Assembly (NCBI GenBank): GCA_041747855.1
Contig: JBGTEJ010000068.1
Span: forward strand, 1 to 45,507
Reading direction: 5' to 3'
DNA from: ZC4RG35 sp041747855
GTDB taxonomy: Bacteria > Actinomycetota > Acidimicrobiia > Spongiisociales > ZC4RG35
Length of the DNA: 45,507 nt
Shown: positions 24,057-30,506 of the stretch, piece by piece
Numbering within the stretch: the first letter of the stretch is position 1
Layout of the letters: every line of letters begins with the position of its first letter
Position numbers and translations under genes: made by a program
The notes under the pieces: model-generated
Told to the model about the DNA's origin: nothing
The model's database searches: none
Seen by the model: the letters and a program-made list of their open reading frames with translations, nothing else

Positions 24057-24802
24057 TCCTCCCCAGGATCCTGGTATCCGACCTCCCATAGGGTGAGCCC
24101 GTGGGGTGGCGCCACTGTGGCCACCCGGGAACGATCTCGAGCTGCCATGACTTCTCCAACCTGGTCTTCGGATGAGAACCCGCGGCCGATGTCATACAGA
24201 TAGCCGACCAGCGACCGGACCATCTGATGACAGAAGGCGTTGGCCGTCACCCAGTACTCGAGAATGCCCGCCTCCTCCAGCAAGGTCGACTCCTGAACCA
24301 CCCTCACATTGCTACTTCCCTCCCTGGTCCTGCAGAAGGAACTGAAATCATGCTCCCCGACGAACGCACCGGCCACTCTCGCCATCGCTTCGCTTTCGAG
24401 ACGGTTTCCTACCTGCCAGGTCCAGTTCCTGGTCAGCGGGTCACCGATCTCAGCGATGCCGATCCGGTATAGATATCTCCGCCAGAGCGCCGAGTGGCGA
24501 GCGTGAAAGGTGTCGTTCGTGAGAGTGGCGCCGAGCACCGCGATCTCAGGCCCTACCAGACCATTGAGTGAACGTTTCAGACGCCGCAGGTCGACTTCTC
24601 CTACGACGGGGAACGACACGACCTGTCCTCGGGCATGGACTCCGGCATCGGTTCGACCGGCCACCGCGGTGTCGGGTGCCGTACCGAGGACCTTTTCGAG
24701 AGCGGCCTCCAACTCTCCTTGCACGGTCCGGAGATCGTCCTGCCGGGCGTAACCACGGAACCCGGACCCGTCGTAGGACAGGTCCAGTCTGACCGTTGGC
24801 AT
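24044..24802 (-). CDS. truA: tRNA pseudouridine(38-40) synthase
   Basis: A 252-residue TruA. LDLSYDGSGFRGYARQ opens the protein, the catalytic aspartate is D52 in AGRTDAGVHARGQ, and the C-terminal domain has FCHQMVRSLVGYLYDIG. It modifies uridines 38-40 of the anticodon arm. The ATG at 24802 is preferred over the TTG directly before it: the ATG shares one base with the Yip1-family stop (TGATG), giving tight coupling. The usual neighbour rplM is separated from it by ilvA here. Confidence 0.95.
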   Translation of the reverse strand: MPTVRLDLSYDGSGFRGYARQDDLRTVQGELEAALEKVLGTAPDTAVAGRTDAGVHARGQVVSFPVVGEVDLRRLKRSLNGLVGPEIAVLGATLTNDTFHARHSALWRRYLYRIGIAEIGDPLTRNWTWQVGNRLESEAMARVAGAFVGEHDFSSFCRTREGSSNVRVVQESTLLEEAGILEYWVTANAFCHQMVRSLVGYLYDIGRGFSSEDQVGEVMAARDRSRVATVAPPHGLTLWEVGYQDPGEDQTR

Positions 24803-25320
24803 CAAAAGATCTGACTCAGAAAGAGGAAGGGGGCCCCGAAGATCATCCGGACCAGAGCTGCGACGGCGAAACCGATGAGTACCGACACAGAGGCGTTTCT
24901 GGTGCTCATACTCCCGGCCTCCCGGGTGCCCATGACTAACAGCAGCAGGTACCAGACGAGTCCCACTGCCTGGATGATCTCATTGTCGATCGCCCCCAGG
25001 ACCAGAGGTAGAGCCGCAAGACCATGGAGGGCCATCATCGCTTGAGGTGAACAACGAGCCCCGAACAGACGTGAGGCCACGAACCAGGTGGCCATGGCCA
25101 AGACCAGCCAGGTGATCACCCCCATGAGGACCCCCTGGATGATCGCCGCTGCACTGAAGCTCCCGGCGTTGAGGATCGTCGCCAATACATAGGTGACGAG
25201 CCCGACCCCGGCAACGATGATCGCCGAGTCGGCAGGACCGTCGTCGTCGAAGAAGGCGTCGGTGAACGGTCGCCTATCGAAGACAGTGGCCCGGAACAAC
25301 CTCTGCAGGATCTTCTTCAT
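24802..25320 (-). CDS. Yip1-family integral membrane protein
   Basis: A 172-residue membrane protein with about five hydrophobic segments after a short cytoplasmic start (MKKILQRLFRATVFDRRPF). The pattern of helices separated by SRLFGARCSPQAMMALHGLAALP matches the Yip1/DUF1282 group, whose bacterial function is not established. The ATG at 25320 overlaps the coaA stop by 4 bases and the stop overlaps truA by one, so it lies mid-operon between two housekeeping genes. The frame extends further upstream, into coaA, without support. Confidence 0.75.
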   Translation of the reverse strand: MKKILQRLFRATVFDRRPFTDAFFDDDGPADSAIIVAGVGLVTYVLATILNAGSFSAAAIIQGVLMGVITWLVLAMATWFVASRLFGARCSPQAMMALHGLAALPLVLGAIDNEIIQAVGLVWYLLLLVMGTREAGSMSTRNASVSVLIGFAVAALVRMIFGAPFLFLSQIF

Positions 25321-26231
25321 CGACGTAGCCGAAGGCGGGCGGTGGTGTGATCGGAGGCTTTCTCGAGGATGAGTGAGGCACGTTCTCGGGTGGGAAGAAT
25401 GTTCTCGTCGAGGTTCACCTGATTGACTCGCTCCCATATCTCACCGGCGACGCTGGCCGCCGCCTCGTCATCGAGTCGGGCATAACGTCTGAAGTATGCC
25501 TCTGGGTCACCGAAGGCGGTATCTCTCAAGGTGAGGAAACGGGTGACATACCACGACCGAATGTCCTCGGTGGCCGCATCGACATATATCGAGAAGTCGA
25601 AGTAGTCCGAGACGAAAGCTCCTCCATGACCGGCCTGCAGAACATTCAGACCCTCGATTATCAGGATGTCAGGTCGGCCGATGACCCGGGTTTCACCACT
25701 GACTATGTCATATCGGACATGGCTGTACACCGGCACCTCCAACGGACTGTCGCCAGCTTTCGCCCTGGAGACGAAGTCGAGGAGTGCGTTTCGGTCGTAG
25801 CTCTCCGGGAAACCCTTCCGGTCCATCAGTTTGCGTTCCTCCAGGGTTTCGTTCGGATACAGGAAGCCATCGGTGGTGACCAACTCCACCGACGGATGTT
25901 GGGGCCATTGAGCGAGCAGGGCTTGAAGGACCCGAGCAGTAGTCGATTTCCCGACGGCAACCGAGCCCGCAATTCCGATCACAAACGGCACTGGTCTCGG
26001 TGGGGCCCCCAGAAAGGTGTCTGTAACCGTGGCCAACTGCCGACTGGCGAGGACTTGGAGGTTGAGCAACCTCGACAGTGGCAGATAGGTGTTCTCCACG
26101 GTATCGATGTCGAGGTGCTCGTTGATTCCCCTGAGCTTGTCCACGTCCTCCTCAGACAGCGTAAGTGGGGTGTTCGCCCTCAGGCGGGCCCATGACTCGA
26201 GGTCAAAATCAAGGTAGATCGGCCGTGACAC
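25317..26231 (-). CDS. coaA: Type I pantothenate kinase
   Basis: A 304-residue P-loop kinase phosphorylating pantothenate, the first step of coenzyme A synthesis. The N-terminus YLDFDLESWARLRANTPLTL aligns with E. coli CoaA; Walker A is GSVAVGKST (89-97); VTTDGFLYPN, LIIEGLNVLQ and YVDAATEDI follow. Start choice: the frame is open to a TTG at 26270, but a TAGCCT -10 at 26245-26240 sits exactly 8 bases before the GTG at 26231, which suggests a leaderless GTG start. GTG at 26237 is an alternative. It heads coaA-Yip1-truA. Confidence 0.93.
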   Translation of the reverse strand: MSRPIYLDFDLESWARLRANTPLTLSEEDVDKLRGINEHLDIDTVENTYLPLSRLLNLQVLASRQLATVTDTFLGAPPRPVPFVIGIAGSVAVGKSTTARVLQALLAQWPQHPSVELVTTDGFLYPNETLEERKLMDRKGFPESYDRNALLDFVSRAKAGDSPLEVPVYSHVRYDIVSGETRVIGRPDILIIEGLNVLQAGHGGAFVSDYFDFSIYVDAATEDIRSWYVTRFLTLRDTAFGDPEAYFRRYARLDDEAAASVAGEIWERVNQVNLDENILPTRERASLILEKASDHTTARLRLRR

Positions 26232-26239
26232 GACCACCC

Positions 26240-26245
26240 AGGCTA
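26240..26245 (-). promoter_or_regulatory. Predicted -10 element for leaderless coaA
   Basis: TAGCCT fits the TANNNT pattern of actinobacterial -10 boxes and is followed after 8 bases by the GTG of coaA. A TTGTCG lies 18 bases further upstream as a possible -35. Confidence 0.45.
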
Positions 26246-26276
26246 CAGGCCGCCACACCGTGCGCGACAATGCATC

Positions 26277-26558
26277 GTGACCGAATTTCCGGCCGACACG
26301 CTGGCCTACCCGGAGCCGTCCAAAGCCAACACCGTTCTGGTGCTGGCCATCATCGGTCTGGTCGTTTTGCCAATCGTGACCAGTCCCATCGCGTGGATCA
26401 TGGGTCGGAACGAACTCAGGGCCATCGACGAAGGGAGAAGGTCTCCGGAAGGCCAGAGGGTGGCGAGAATCGGAATGGTCATCGGGATGGTCACCACCAT
26501 CCTCTCGGTGCTGGGCGCAGCCATACTCATCCTTGCCCTGCGGGCCTTCTCAGCCTGA
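26277..26558 (+). CDS. DUF4190-type small membrane protein
   Basis: A 93-residue protein with two transmembrane helices (about 19-42 and 67-90). The cytoplasmic loop between them, MGRNELRAIDEGRRSPEGQ, matches the family pattern of GR-x-EL-x-AI-x-x-G followed by a Gly-rich turn. The function is unknown; the family is common in actinobacteria. The GTG start at 26277 faces coaA across a very short divergent region that must hold both promoters. Confidence 0.75.
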   Translation: MTEFPADTLAYPEPSKANTVLVLAIIGLVVLPIVTSPIAWIMGRNELRAIDEGRRSPEGQRVARIGMVIGMVTTILSVLGAAILILALRAFSA

Positions 26559-26570
26559 TGGCCCTATCTT

Positions 26571-26580
26571 GCGAATTCGC
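26571..26580. repeat. Perfect 10-base palindrome GCGAATTCGC
   Basis: It lies in the 60-base gap before the hypothetical gene, about 20 bases upstream of a GATAAT -10-like box. It could be a dimeric regulator site or chance; only one copy was noticed. Confidence 0.25.
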
Positions 26581-26618
26581 GAAAGTTCATTCACTCCTGG
26601 ACGATAATGCATGGATAC

Positions 26619-27452
26619 ATGGGCACATTTGACGCGTCGTTGAGAACCATCGGTGACAGGACGGGTCTGGCAGCCACGTTGACTGTCGAGAAGGGTCGTC
26701 TGATGATCGCAGCCGGCGACCAGACCATCGGCGACTGGTCCCTCGACGAGATAATGCTGGAACAGACGCCAAACGGATACCGCATGGCGGCCGAAGGCGA
26801 GCAAATACTGCTGGATATTCCAAACGTCGACGAGTTCGACATGGCCCTGCGTGGGAAAAAGGTCAGGTCGAAGAAGGGTCCCAAGCCAGACCACAACGCC
26901 GCGGCCGAACCCGAGAGCGTAGAGACCAGCGAATCATCCGAACCTCCCACTCCGGTTGCCAGTGTCTCCCCGAAGCCCAAACACGCACGCCAGGAGAACA
27001 AGGCCCCAAAGACTGAAAAGAGTGAGACCGGCGACAGCGTGAAGGTCGGATTCATGGGGACCGTGGACAAAGCCCTAGACACCGCTCACGAAAAGTGGGG
27101 TGGGCTATTCCCGTCGTGGATGTTCACTCGAGGCACCGCCTACATACTGATCGCATCTCTAGTCCTGTTGCTGGTCTTCCCTGCGGTGCTCTTCTACGTC
27201 TTGCTCCTCGGAGGGGTGCTGCTGGTGATGCTCGGCGCAGTGCTCTACACCGACTCGGTGCTCTCCGCTCGTTGGCTGCCCGGGAGAATGACACCCATGC
27301 ACGTCCTCGTCTTCGGTGTCGTCTCGCTGGTTCTCGGCGTGGTGGTCGGAGTTGCCGCGGGAAACTTGATCTATGTGATCGCTCTAGGCGTCGTCATCGG
27401 GGCAGGTCTCTATCTTGCGACCTTGATGGGTGCAAGGAAGGCCTCGGAGTAA
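26619..27452 (+). CDS. Hypothetical protein: N-terminal soluble domain, charged linker, C-terminal membrane domain
   Basis: Not recognised. About 277 residues: a soluble domain (1-80, with strand-like LTVEKGRLMIAAGD and IGDWSLDEIML), a Pro/Glu/Lys-rich linker (82-142), a second short segment, and then hydrophobic stretches at about 173-210, 227-248 and 250-269 that make three or four helices. The openings of the two segments resemble each other: MGTFDASLRT at 1-10 and MGTVDKALDT at 146-155. An ATG at 26607 is in frame, but it overlaps a GATAAT -10-like hexamer (26603-26608), so the ATG at 26619 is preferred. It is convergent with rplQ. Confidence 0.7.
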   Translation: MGTFDASLRTIGDRTGLAATLTVEKGRLMIAAGDQTIGDWSLDEIMLEQTPNGYRMAAEGEQILLDIPNVDEFDMALRGKKVRSKKGPKPDHNAAAEPESVETSESSEPPTPVASVSPKPKHARQENKAPKTEKSETGDSVKVGFMGTVDKALDTAHEKWGGLFPSWMFTRGTAYILIASLVLLLVFPAVLFYVLLLGGVLLVMLGAVLYTDSVLSARWLPGRMTPMHVLVFGVVSLVLGVVVGVAAGNLIYVIALGVVIGAGLYLATLMGARKASE

Positions 27453-27464
27453 TACCCCGCCTCG

Positions 27465-27484
27465 AGCACCAGCCAGAAGGTGCT
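27465..27484. terminator. Weak hairpin between convergent genes
   Basis: AGCACC / GGTGCT (6 bp, 8-base loop) fills the 30-base gap between the hypothetical gene and rplQ, running into the rplQ stop codon. Neither strand has a T run, so it is at best a poor bidirectional terminator. Confidence 0.3.
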
Positions 27485-27833
27485 AGACCAGTTCGATGAT
27501 GGCGACTTCTGCGCCATCGCCCCGACGAGGCCCCACCTTGGTGATACGGGTGTATCCGCCGGGACGTTCCGCATAACGGGGTCCCAGTTCGTCAAAGAGT
27601 CGATGGACGGCATCCTTGTTGGTGATGGTCCTCAGAACTACCCGACGCGAATGGATATCACCCTTTCGCGCCTTGGTGATCAACTTCTCTGCCAGCGGCT
27701 TGACGGCCTTCGCCTTGGCCTCAGTGGTGGTCACCTTGCCGTGCAGAAAGAGGTCCGCGGCCAGATTGGCCATGATCAACCTCTCGTTCTGCGGTGAGCC
27801 TCCGAGACGGGGGCCCTTGCGGGGGCGTGGCAT
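27483..27833 (-). CDS. rplQ: 50S ribosomal protein L17
   Basis: A 116-residue L17, last gene of the alpha operon. MPRPRKGPRLGGSPQNERL is the family N-terminus, AKAVKPLAEKLITKA the middle, and RYAERPGGYTRITKVGPRRGDGA the conserved C-terminal part. It has no C-terminal extension of the kind seen in many actinobacteria. The ATG shares one base with the rpoA stop. Confidence 0.98.
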   Translation of the reverse strand: MPRPRKGPRLGGSPQNERLIMANLAADLFLHGKVTTTEAKAKAVKPLAEKLITKARKGDIHSRRVVLRTITNKDAVHRLFDELGPRYAERPGGYTRITKVGPRRGDGAEVAIIELV

Positions 27834-28792
27834 CAGAGCGCGCTCGCTCCGCTGCCACTGGGTGCATCGGCCAAGCTGAGTCCGAGTTCGTCGAGTTTGG
27901 CGATCACTTCGTCGAGGCTCTTCTGTCCGAAGTTGGTGATGTTGAGGAGATCGTCCGATGTCCGTTCCACAAGCTCTCCCACCGTCTTGATCTGGGCTCG
28001 ACGGAGACAGTTCCGCGGTCGTTCGGACAGGTCGAGAGCTTCGATCGGGAGCTCCAGGTCCGGCGACCCGCCGGCATCCGGGATGTACTCGACGAAGTCG
28101 AGCCCGATTCCCTCGCCGACATCGGCGAACAAGCCCATGAGCTCACCCAGTGTCTTGCCGGCGGACGAGACGGCCTCGGCCGGGGCTATCGACCCATTGG
28201 TCTCGACATCCAGGATCAGCTTGTCGAAGTTGGTCATCTGCCCAACCTGCGTGTTCTCCACCCGATATGCGACCTTACGAACCGGTGAAAAGATCGAGTC
28301 GACGGGAATGACCCCGATCGGCGAGCCGGAAACCTTGTTCCCGTCGGCGCTTCTGTACCCGGCCCCCGCCGAGACGGTCAACTCCATCTCGAGACGGCCA
28401 GATGCGGACATTGTGGCGATCGGAGCCTCGGGATTCACCACTTCGACACCTGTCGGGACCCTCAGATCTCCAGCCGTGACCACTCCAGCGCCTTTGGCGG
28501 CGAGGGAGAGGGTCTGGGTTTCCATGCTCTCCATGCGGATCACAACCCGCTTCACATTCAAGATGATGTCCACCACATCCTCGACTACTCCAGGAATGGT
28601 CGAGAACTCGTGGTCGACTCCTTCGATCTGAATCGAGGTAATCGCCGCACCGGGGATCCGGGAAAGCAGGGTCCGTCTCATGGTGTTCCCGAGGGTGTAC
28701 CCGAAACCCGGTTCCAATGGCTCCACCACGATTCTGGATCGGGTGTCGGAGAGTATTTCTTCTTCGATCTGGGGACGTTGGACAATCAACAA
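27833..28792 (-). CDS. rpoA: DNA-directed RNA polymerase subunit alpha
   Basis: A 319-residue alpha subunit. The N-terminal dimerisation domain has RIVVEPLEPGFGYTLGNTMRRTLLS and IPGAAITSIQIEGVDHEFS; the C-terminal domain has LDLSERPRNCLRRAQIKTVG and NFGQKSLDEVIAKL. The start is a TTG at 28792, giving MLIVQRPQIEEE, which matches other actinobacterial alpha subunits. GAGG lies 8 bases upstream. A TTG at 28825 is in frame but would place the start inside rpsD and add 11 unsupported residues. Confidence 0.97.
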   Translation of the reverse strand: MLIVQRPQIEEEILSDTRSRIVVEPLEPGFGYTLGNTMRRTLLSRIPGAAITSIQIEGVDHEFSTIPGVVEDVVDIILNVKRVVIRMESMETQTLSLAAKGAGVVTAGDLRVPTGVEVVNPEAPIATMSASGRLEMELTVSAGAGYRSADGNKVSGSPIGVIPVDSIFSPVRKVAYRVENTQVGQMTNFDKLILDVETNGSIAPAEAVSSAGKTLGELMGLFADVGEGIGLDFVEYIPDAGGSPDLELPIEALDLSERPRNCLRRAQIKTVGELVERTSDDLLNITNFGQKSLDEVIAKLDELGLSLADAPSGSGASAL

Positions 28793-28802
28793 CCTGGGTA
28801 CC

Positions 28803-29408
28803 TCACTTCGAGTAGAGCTCGACAATCAACTGCTCGTTGATGCCGGTATCGATCTGATCGCGACGGGGATGGGCGGAGATCACGATCCGTCGATCGTCGA
28901 CGTCAACACTCATCCACTCCGGCACCACCCTGCCTTGTGTGTCGATCGAATGCTGAACGACGATCAGGTCTTGGCTGCGCTCTTTGATGGTGATGGTGTC
29001 ACCTGGCTTGACCTGGAACGAGGGGATGTCGACCTTCTTCCCATTGACCAGGAAGTGGCCATGATTCACGAGCTGACGAGCCTGCGGCCGGGTGGCGGAG
29101 AGGCCCGCCCTCCACACGACGTTGTCCAAACGCTGTTCGAGCAGGATCAGCAGATTGTCTCCGGTGATGCCCTGACGACGAGCCGCCTCCTCGTAGTACT
29201 TGCGGAACTGACGCTCGAGCACTCCGTACATGGTGCGGAGCTTCTGCTTCTCTCTGAGCTGAATCAGGTAGTCACTCTCCCTGACCCGACCTCGTCCGTG
29301 CTGACCGGGGGGATAAGGACGACGATCGACAGGACATCTCTTCGACTGGCAAAGCTGCGTGCGAGCCCTTCTGCAGGCCCTATGGCGGGGTCCGGTGTAC
29401 TTAGCCAT
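28803..29408 (-). CDS. rpsD: 30S ribosomal protein S4, probable zinc-binding form
   Basis: A 201-residue S4. The N-terminus has His9, Cys12, Cys20 and Cys25 in H-x2-C-x7-C-x4-C, resembling the four-cysteine zinc site of Thermus S4 with His in place of the first Cys and a shorter spacer. RPYPPGQHGRGR, EKQKLRTMYGVLERQFR and the S4 domain RLDNVVWRAGLSATRPQARQ follow. It starts a 16S-nucleating protein gene in the alpha operon; the ATG overlaps the rpsK stop by one base. Confidence 0.97.
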   Translation of the reverse strand: MAKYTGPRHRACRRARTQLCQSKRCPVDRRPYPPGQHGRGRVRESDYLIQLREKQKLRTMYGVLERQFRKYYEEAARRQGITGDNLLILLEQRLDNVVWRAGLSATRPQARQLVNHGHFLVNGKKVDIPSFQVKPGDTITIKERSQDLIVVQHSIDTQGRVVPEWMSVDVDDRRIVISAHPRRDQIDTGINEQLIVELYSK

Positions 29409-29806
29409 CAGCCCCTCTTACGCTTCTTGGGGCGGCAGCCGTTGTGCGGGAATGGGGTGACATCCTTGATGAACGTGACCTCCATCCCCATGTTCTGGAG
29501 GGTCCTGACGGCGGTATCGCGTCCGGATCCGGTGCCGCTGACGATTACGTCCAACTTCCGAATGCCATGTTCACCGGCACGTCGGGCTGCTTCTTCCGCC
29601 GCTACCTGTGCGGCGTAAGGGGTTGACTTGCGAGAACCCTTGTAACCGACCGATCCTCCGGAAGTCCAGGCCACAGTGGCCCCGGTCTGATCGGTGATGC
29701 TGATGATCGTGTTGTTGAAACTAGCTTTGATGTGTGCCTGCCCGTGCGAGATGTTCTTGCGCTCGCGTCGTCGGACCCTCTTGGCACCTGGTTGCTTCGC
29801 CACCAT
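29408..29806 (-). CDS. rpsK: 30S ribosomal protein S11
   Basis: A 132-residue S11. Family segments are HIKASFNNTIISITDQTG, SVGYKGSRKSTPYAAQVAA and the C-terminal TPFPHNGCRPKKRKRG, which contacts the mRNA exit region of the 30S platform. It lies 5 bases after rpsM. Confidence 0.98.
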   Translation of the reverse strand: MVAKQPGAKRVRRRERKNISHGQAHIKASFNNTIISITDQTGATVAWTSGGSVGYKGSRKSTPYAAQVAAEEAARRAGEHGIRKLDVIVSGTGSGRDTAVRTLQNMGMEVTFIKDVTPFPHNGCRPKKRKRG

Positions 29807-29811
29807 GACTC

Positions 29812-30189
29812 CTATTTAGTGATCTTCTTCTTGCCGGCGATCGCCACTCGGCGACCCTTCCGGGAGCGGGCGTTGGTGTGGGTCCTCTGACCCCTCACCG
29901 GCAATCCACGGCGGTGACGGATGCCCTGGTAGCTGCCGATTTCAACCTTCCGCTTGATGTTCTGCTGGACTTCGCGACGAAGATCACCCTCTACCTGGAA
30001 GTTGGCCTCGATGAGACGCCGGATCCGTGCCACCTCATCGTCGGTGAGTGAGCGGACCTTGGTGTCCGGATCGATCTCCGTCTCGGCGCAAATCTGCAGA
30101 GCCCGGGTCGGGCCGATGCCGCAGATGTAGGTCAAGGCTATCTCCAGACGCTTGTCCCGGGGGACGTCAACTCCGGCAATACGAGCCAT
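29812..30189 (-). CDS. rpsM: 30S ribosomal protein S13
   Basis: A 125-residue S13. RIAGVDVPRDKRLEIALTYI is the conserved N-terminus; RGLPVRGQRTHTNARSRKG precedes the basic tail AIAGKKKITK that reaches the tRNA/head interface. The ATG shares one base with the rpmJ stop. Confidence 0.98.
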   Translation of the reverse strand: MARIAGVDVPRDKRLEIALTYICGIGPTRALQICAETEIDPDTKVRSLTDDEVARIRRLIEANFQVEGDLRREVQQNIKRKVEIGSYQGIRHRRGLPVRGQRTHTNARSRKGRRVAIAGKKKITK

Positions 30190-30302
30190 CAGCCCTGCCT
30201 CTGCTTATGACGCGGGTTCGAGCAGATAACCCAGACGCGACCATGGCGTCTGATGATCCTGCACTTTTCGCACATCTTCTTCGTAGAAGGTCTGACCTTC
30301 AT
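30189..30302 (-). CDS. rpmJ: 50S ribosomal protein L36, zinc-binding form
   Basis: A 37-residue protein found by reading the minus strand: it opens MKVRPSTKKMCEKC and ends NPRHKQRQG. Cys11, Cys14, Cys27 and His32 form the zinc ribbon of the C+ type. GGAG lies 6 bases before the ATG. It is the first gene of the alpha operon (rpmJ-rpsM-rpsK-rpsD-rpoA-rplQ). The usual upstream partner infA is absent. Confidence 0.96.
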   Translation of the reverse strand: MKVRPSTKKMCEKCRIIRRHGRVWVICSNPRHKQRQG

Positions 30303-30431
30303 GTTCAACTCCAAATCTCAGGGCACGGGCATCAGCGGCAACCGAACGGTGTGTAGATCGGGTGGTTGCGGGCGAGAGAACCCGGTGCCGTACCTGCTCC
30401 CAAGCGCGCGAACGCGTATGGCAACTCCAGG

Positions 30432-30461
30432 ATTGTAGCCCTCACCGGTTCCAATGCTCAA
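30432..30461 (-). promoter_or_regulatory. Sigma70-type promoter of the alpha operon
   Basis: On the minus strand TTGAGC (30461-30456), an 18-base spacer and TACAAT (30437-30432) form a good housekeeping promoter. The leader to rpmJ would be about 120 bases and contains a possible long-loop stem GCAACC / GGTTGC. This promoter fits the loss of cotranscription with map caused by the ATPase gene between them. Confidence 0.65.
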
Positions 30462-30492
30462 ATCTGGTTCGGGCGAGTCCCGCTAGACCCCA

Positions 30493-30498
30493 TACTAT
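30493..30498 (+). promoter_or_regulatory. Predicted -10 element of the P-type ATPase gene (leaderless)
   Basis: TACTAT is followed after exactly 8 bases by the ATG at 30507, and there is no Shine-Dalgarno sequence in between, so the transcript is probably leaderless. No clear -35 is seen. The spacing equals that of coaA. Confidence 0.5.
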
Positions 30499-30506
30499 GA
30501 ACCCCG

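Noticed and set aside
30303..30506. Possible short infA between map and rpmJ
   Set aside because: The 204-base gap is too short for the 72-73 codons of IF-1 plus signals, and no IF-1-like frame was found on either strand.
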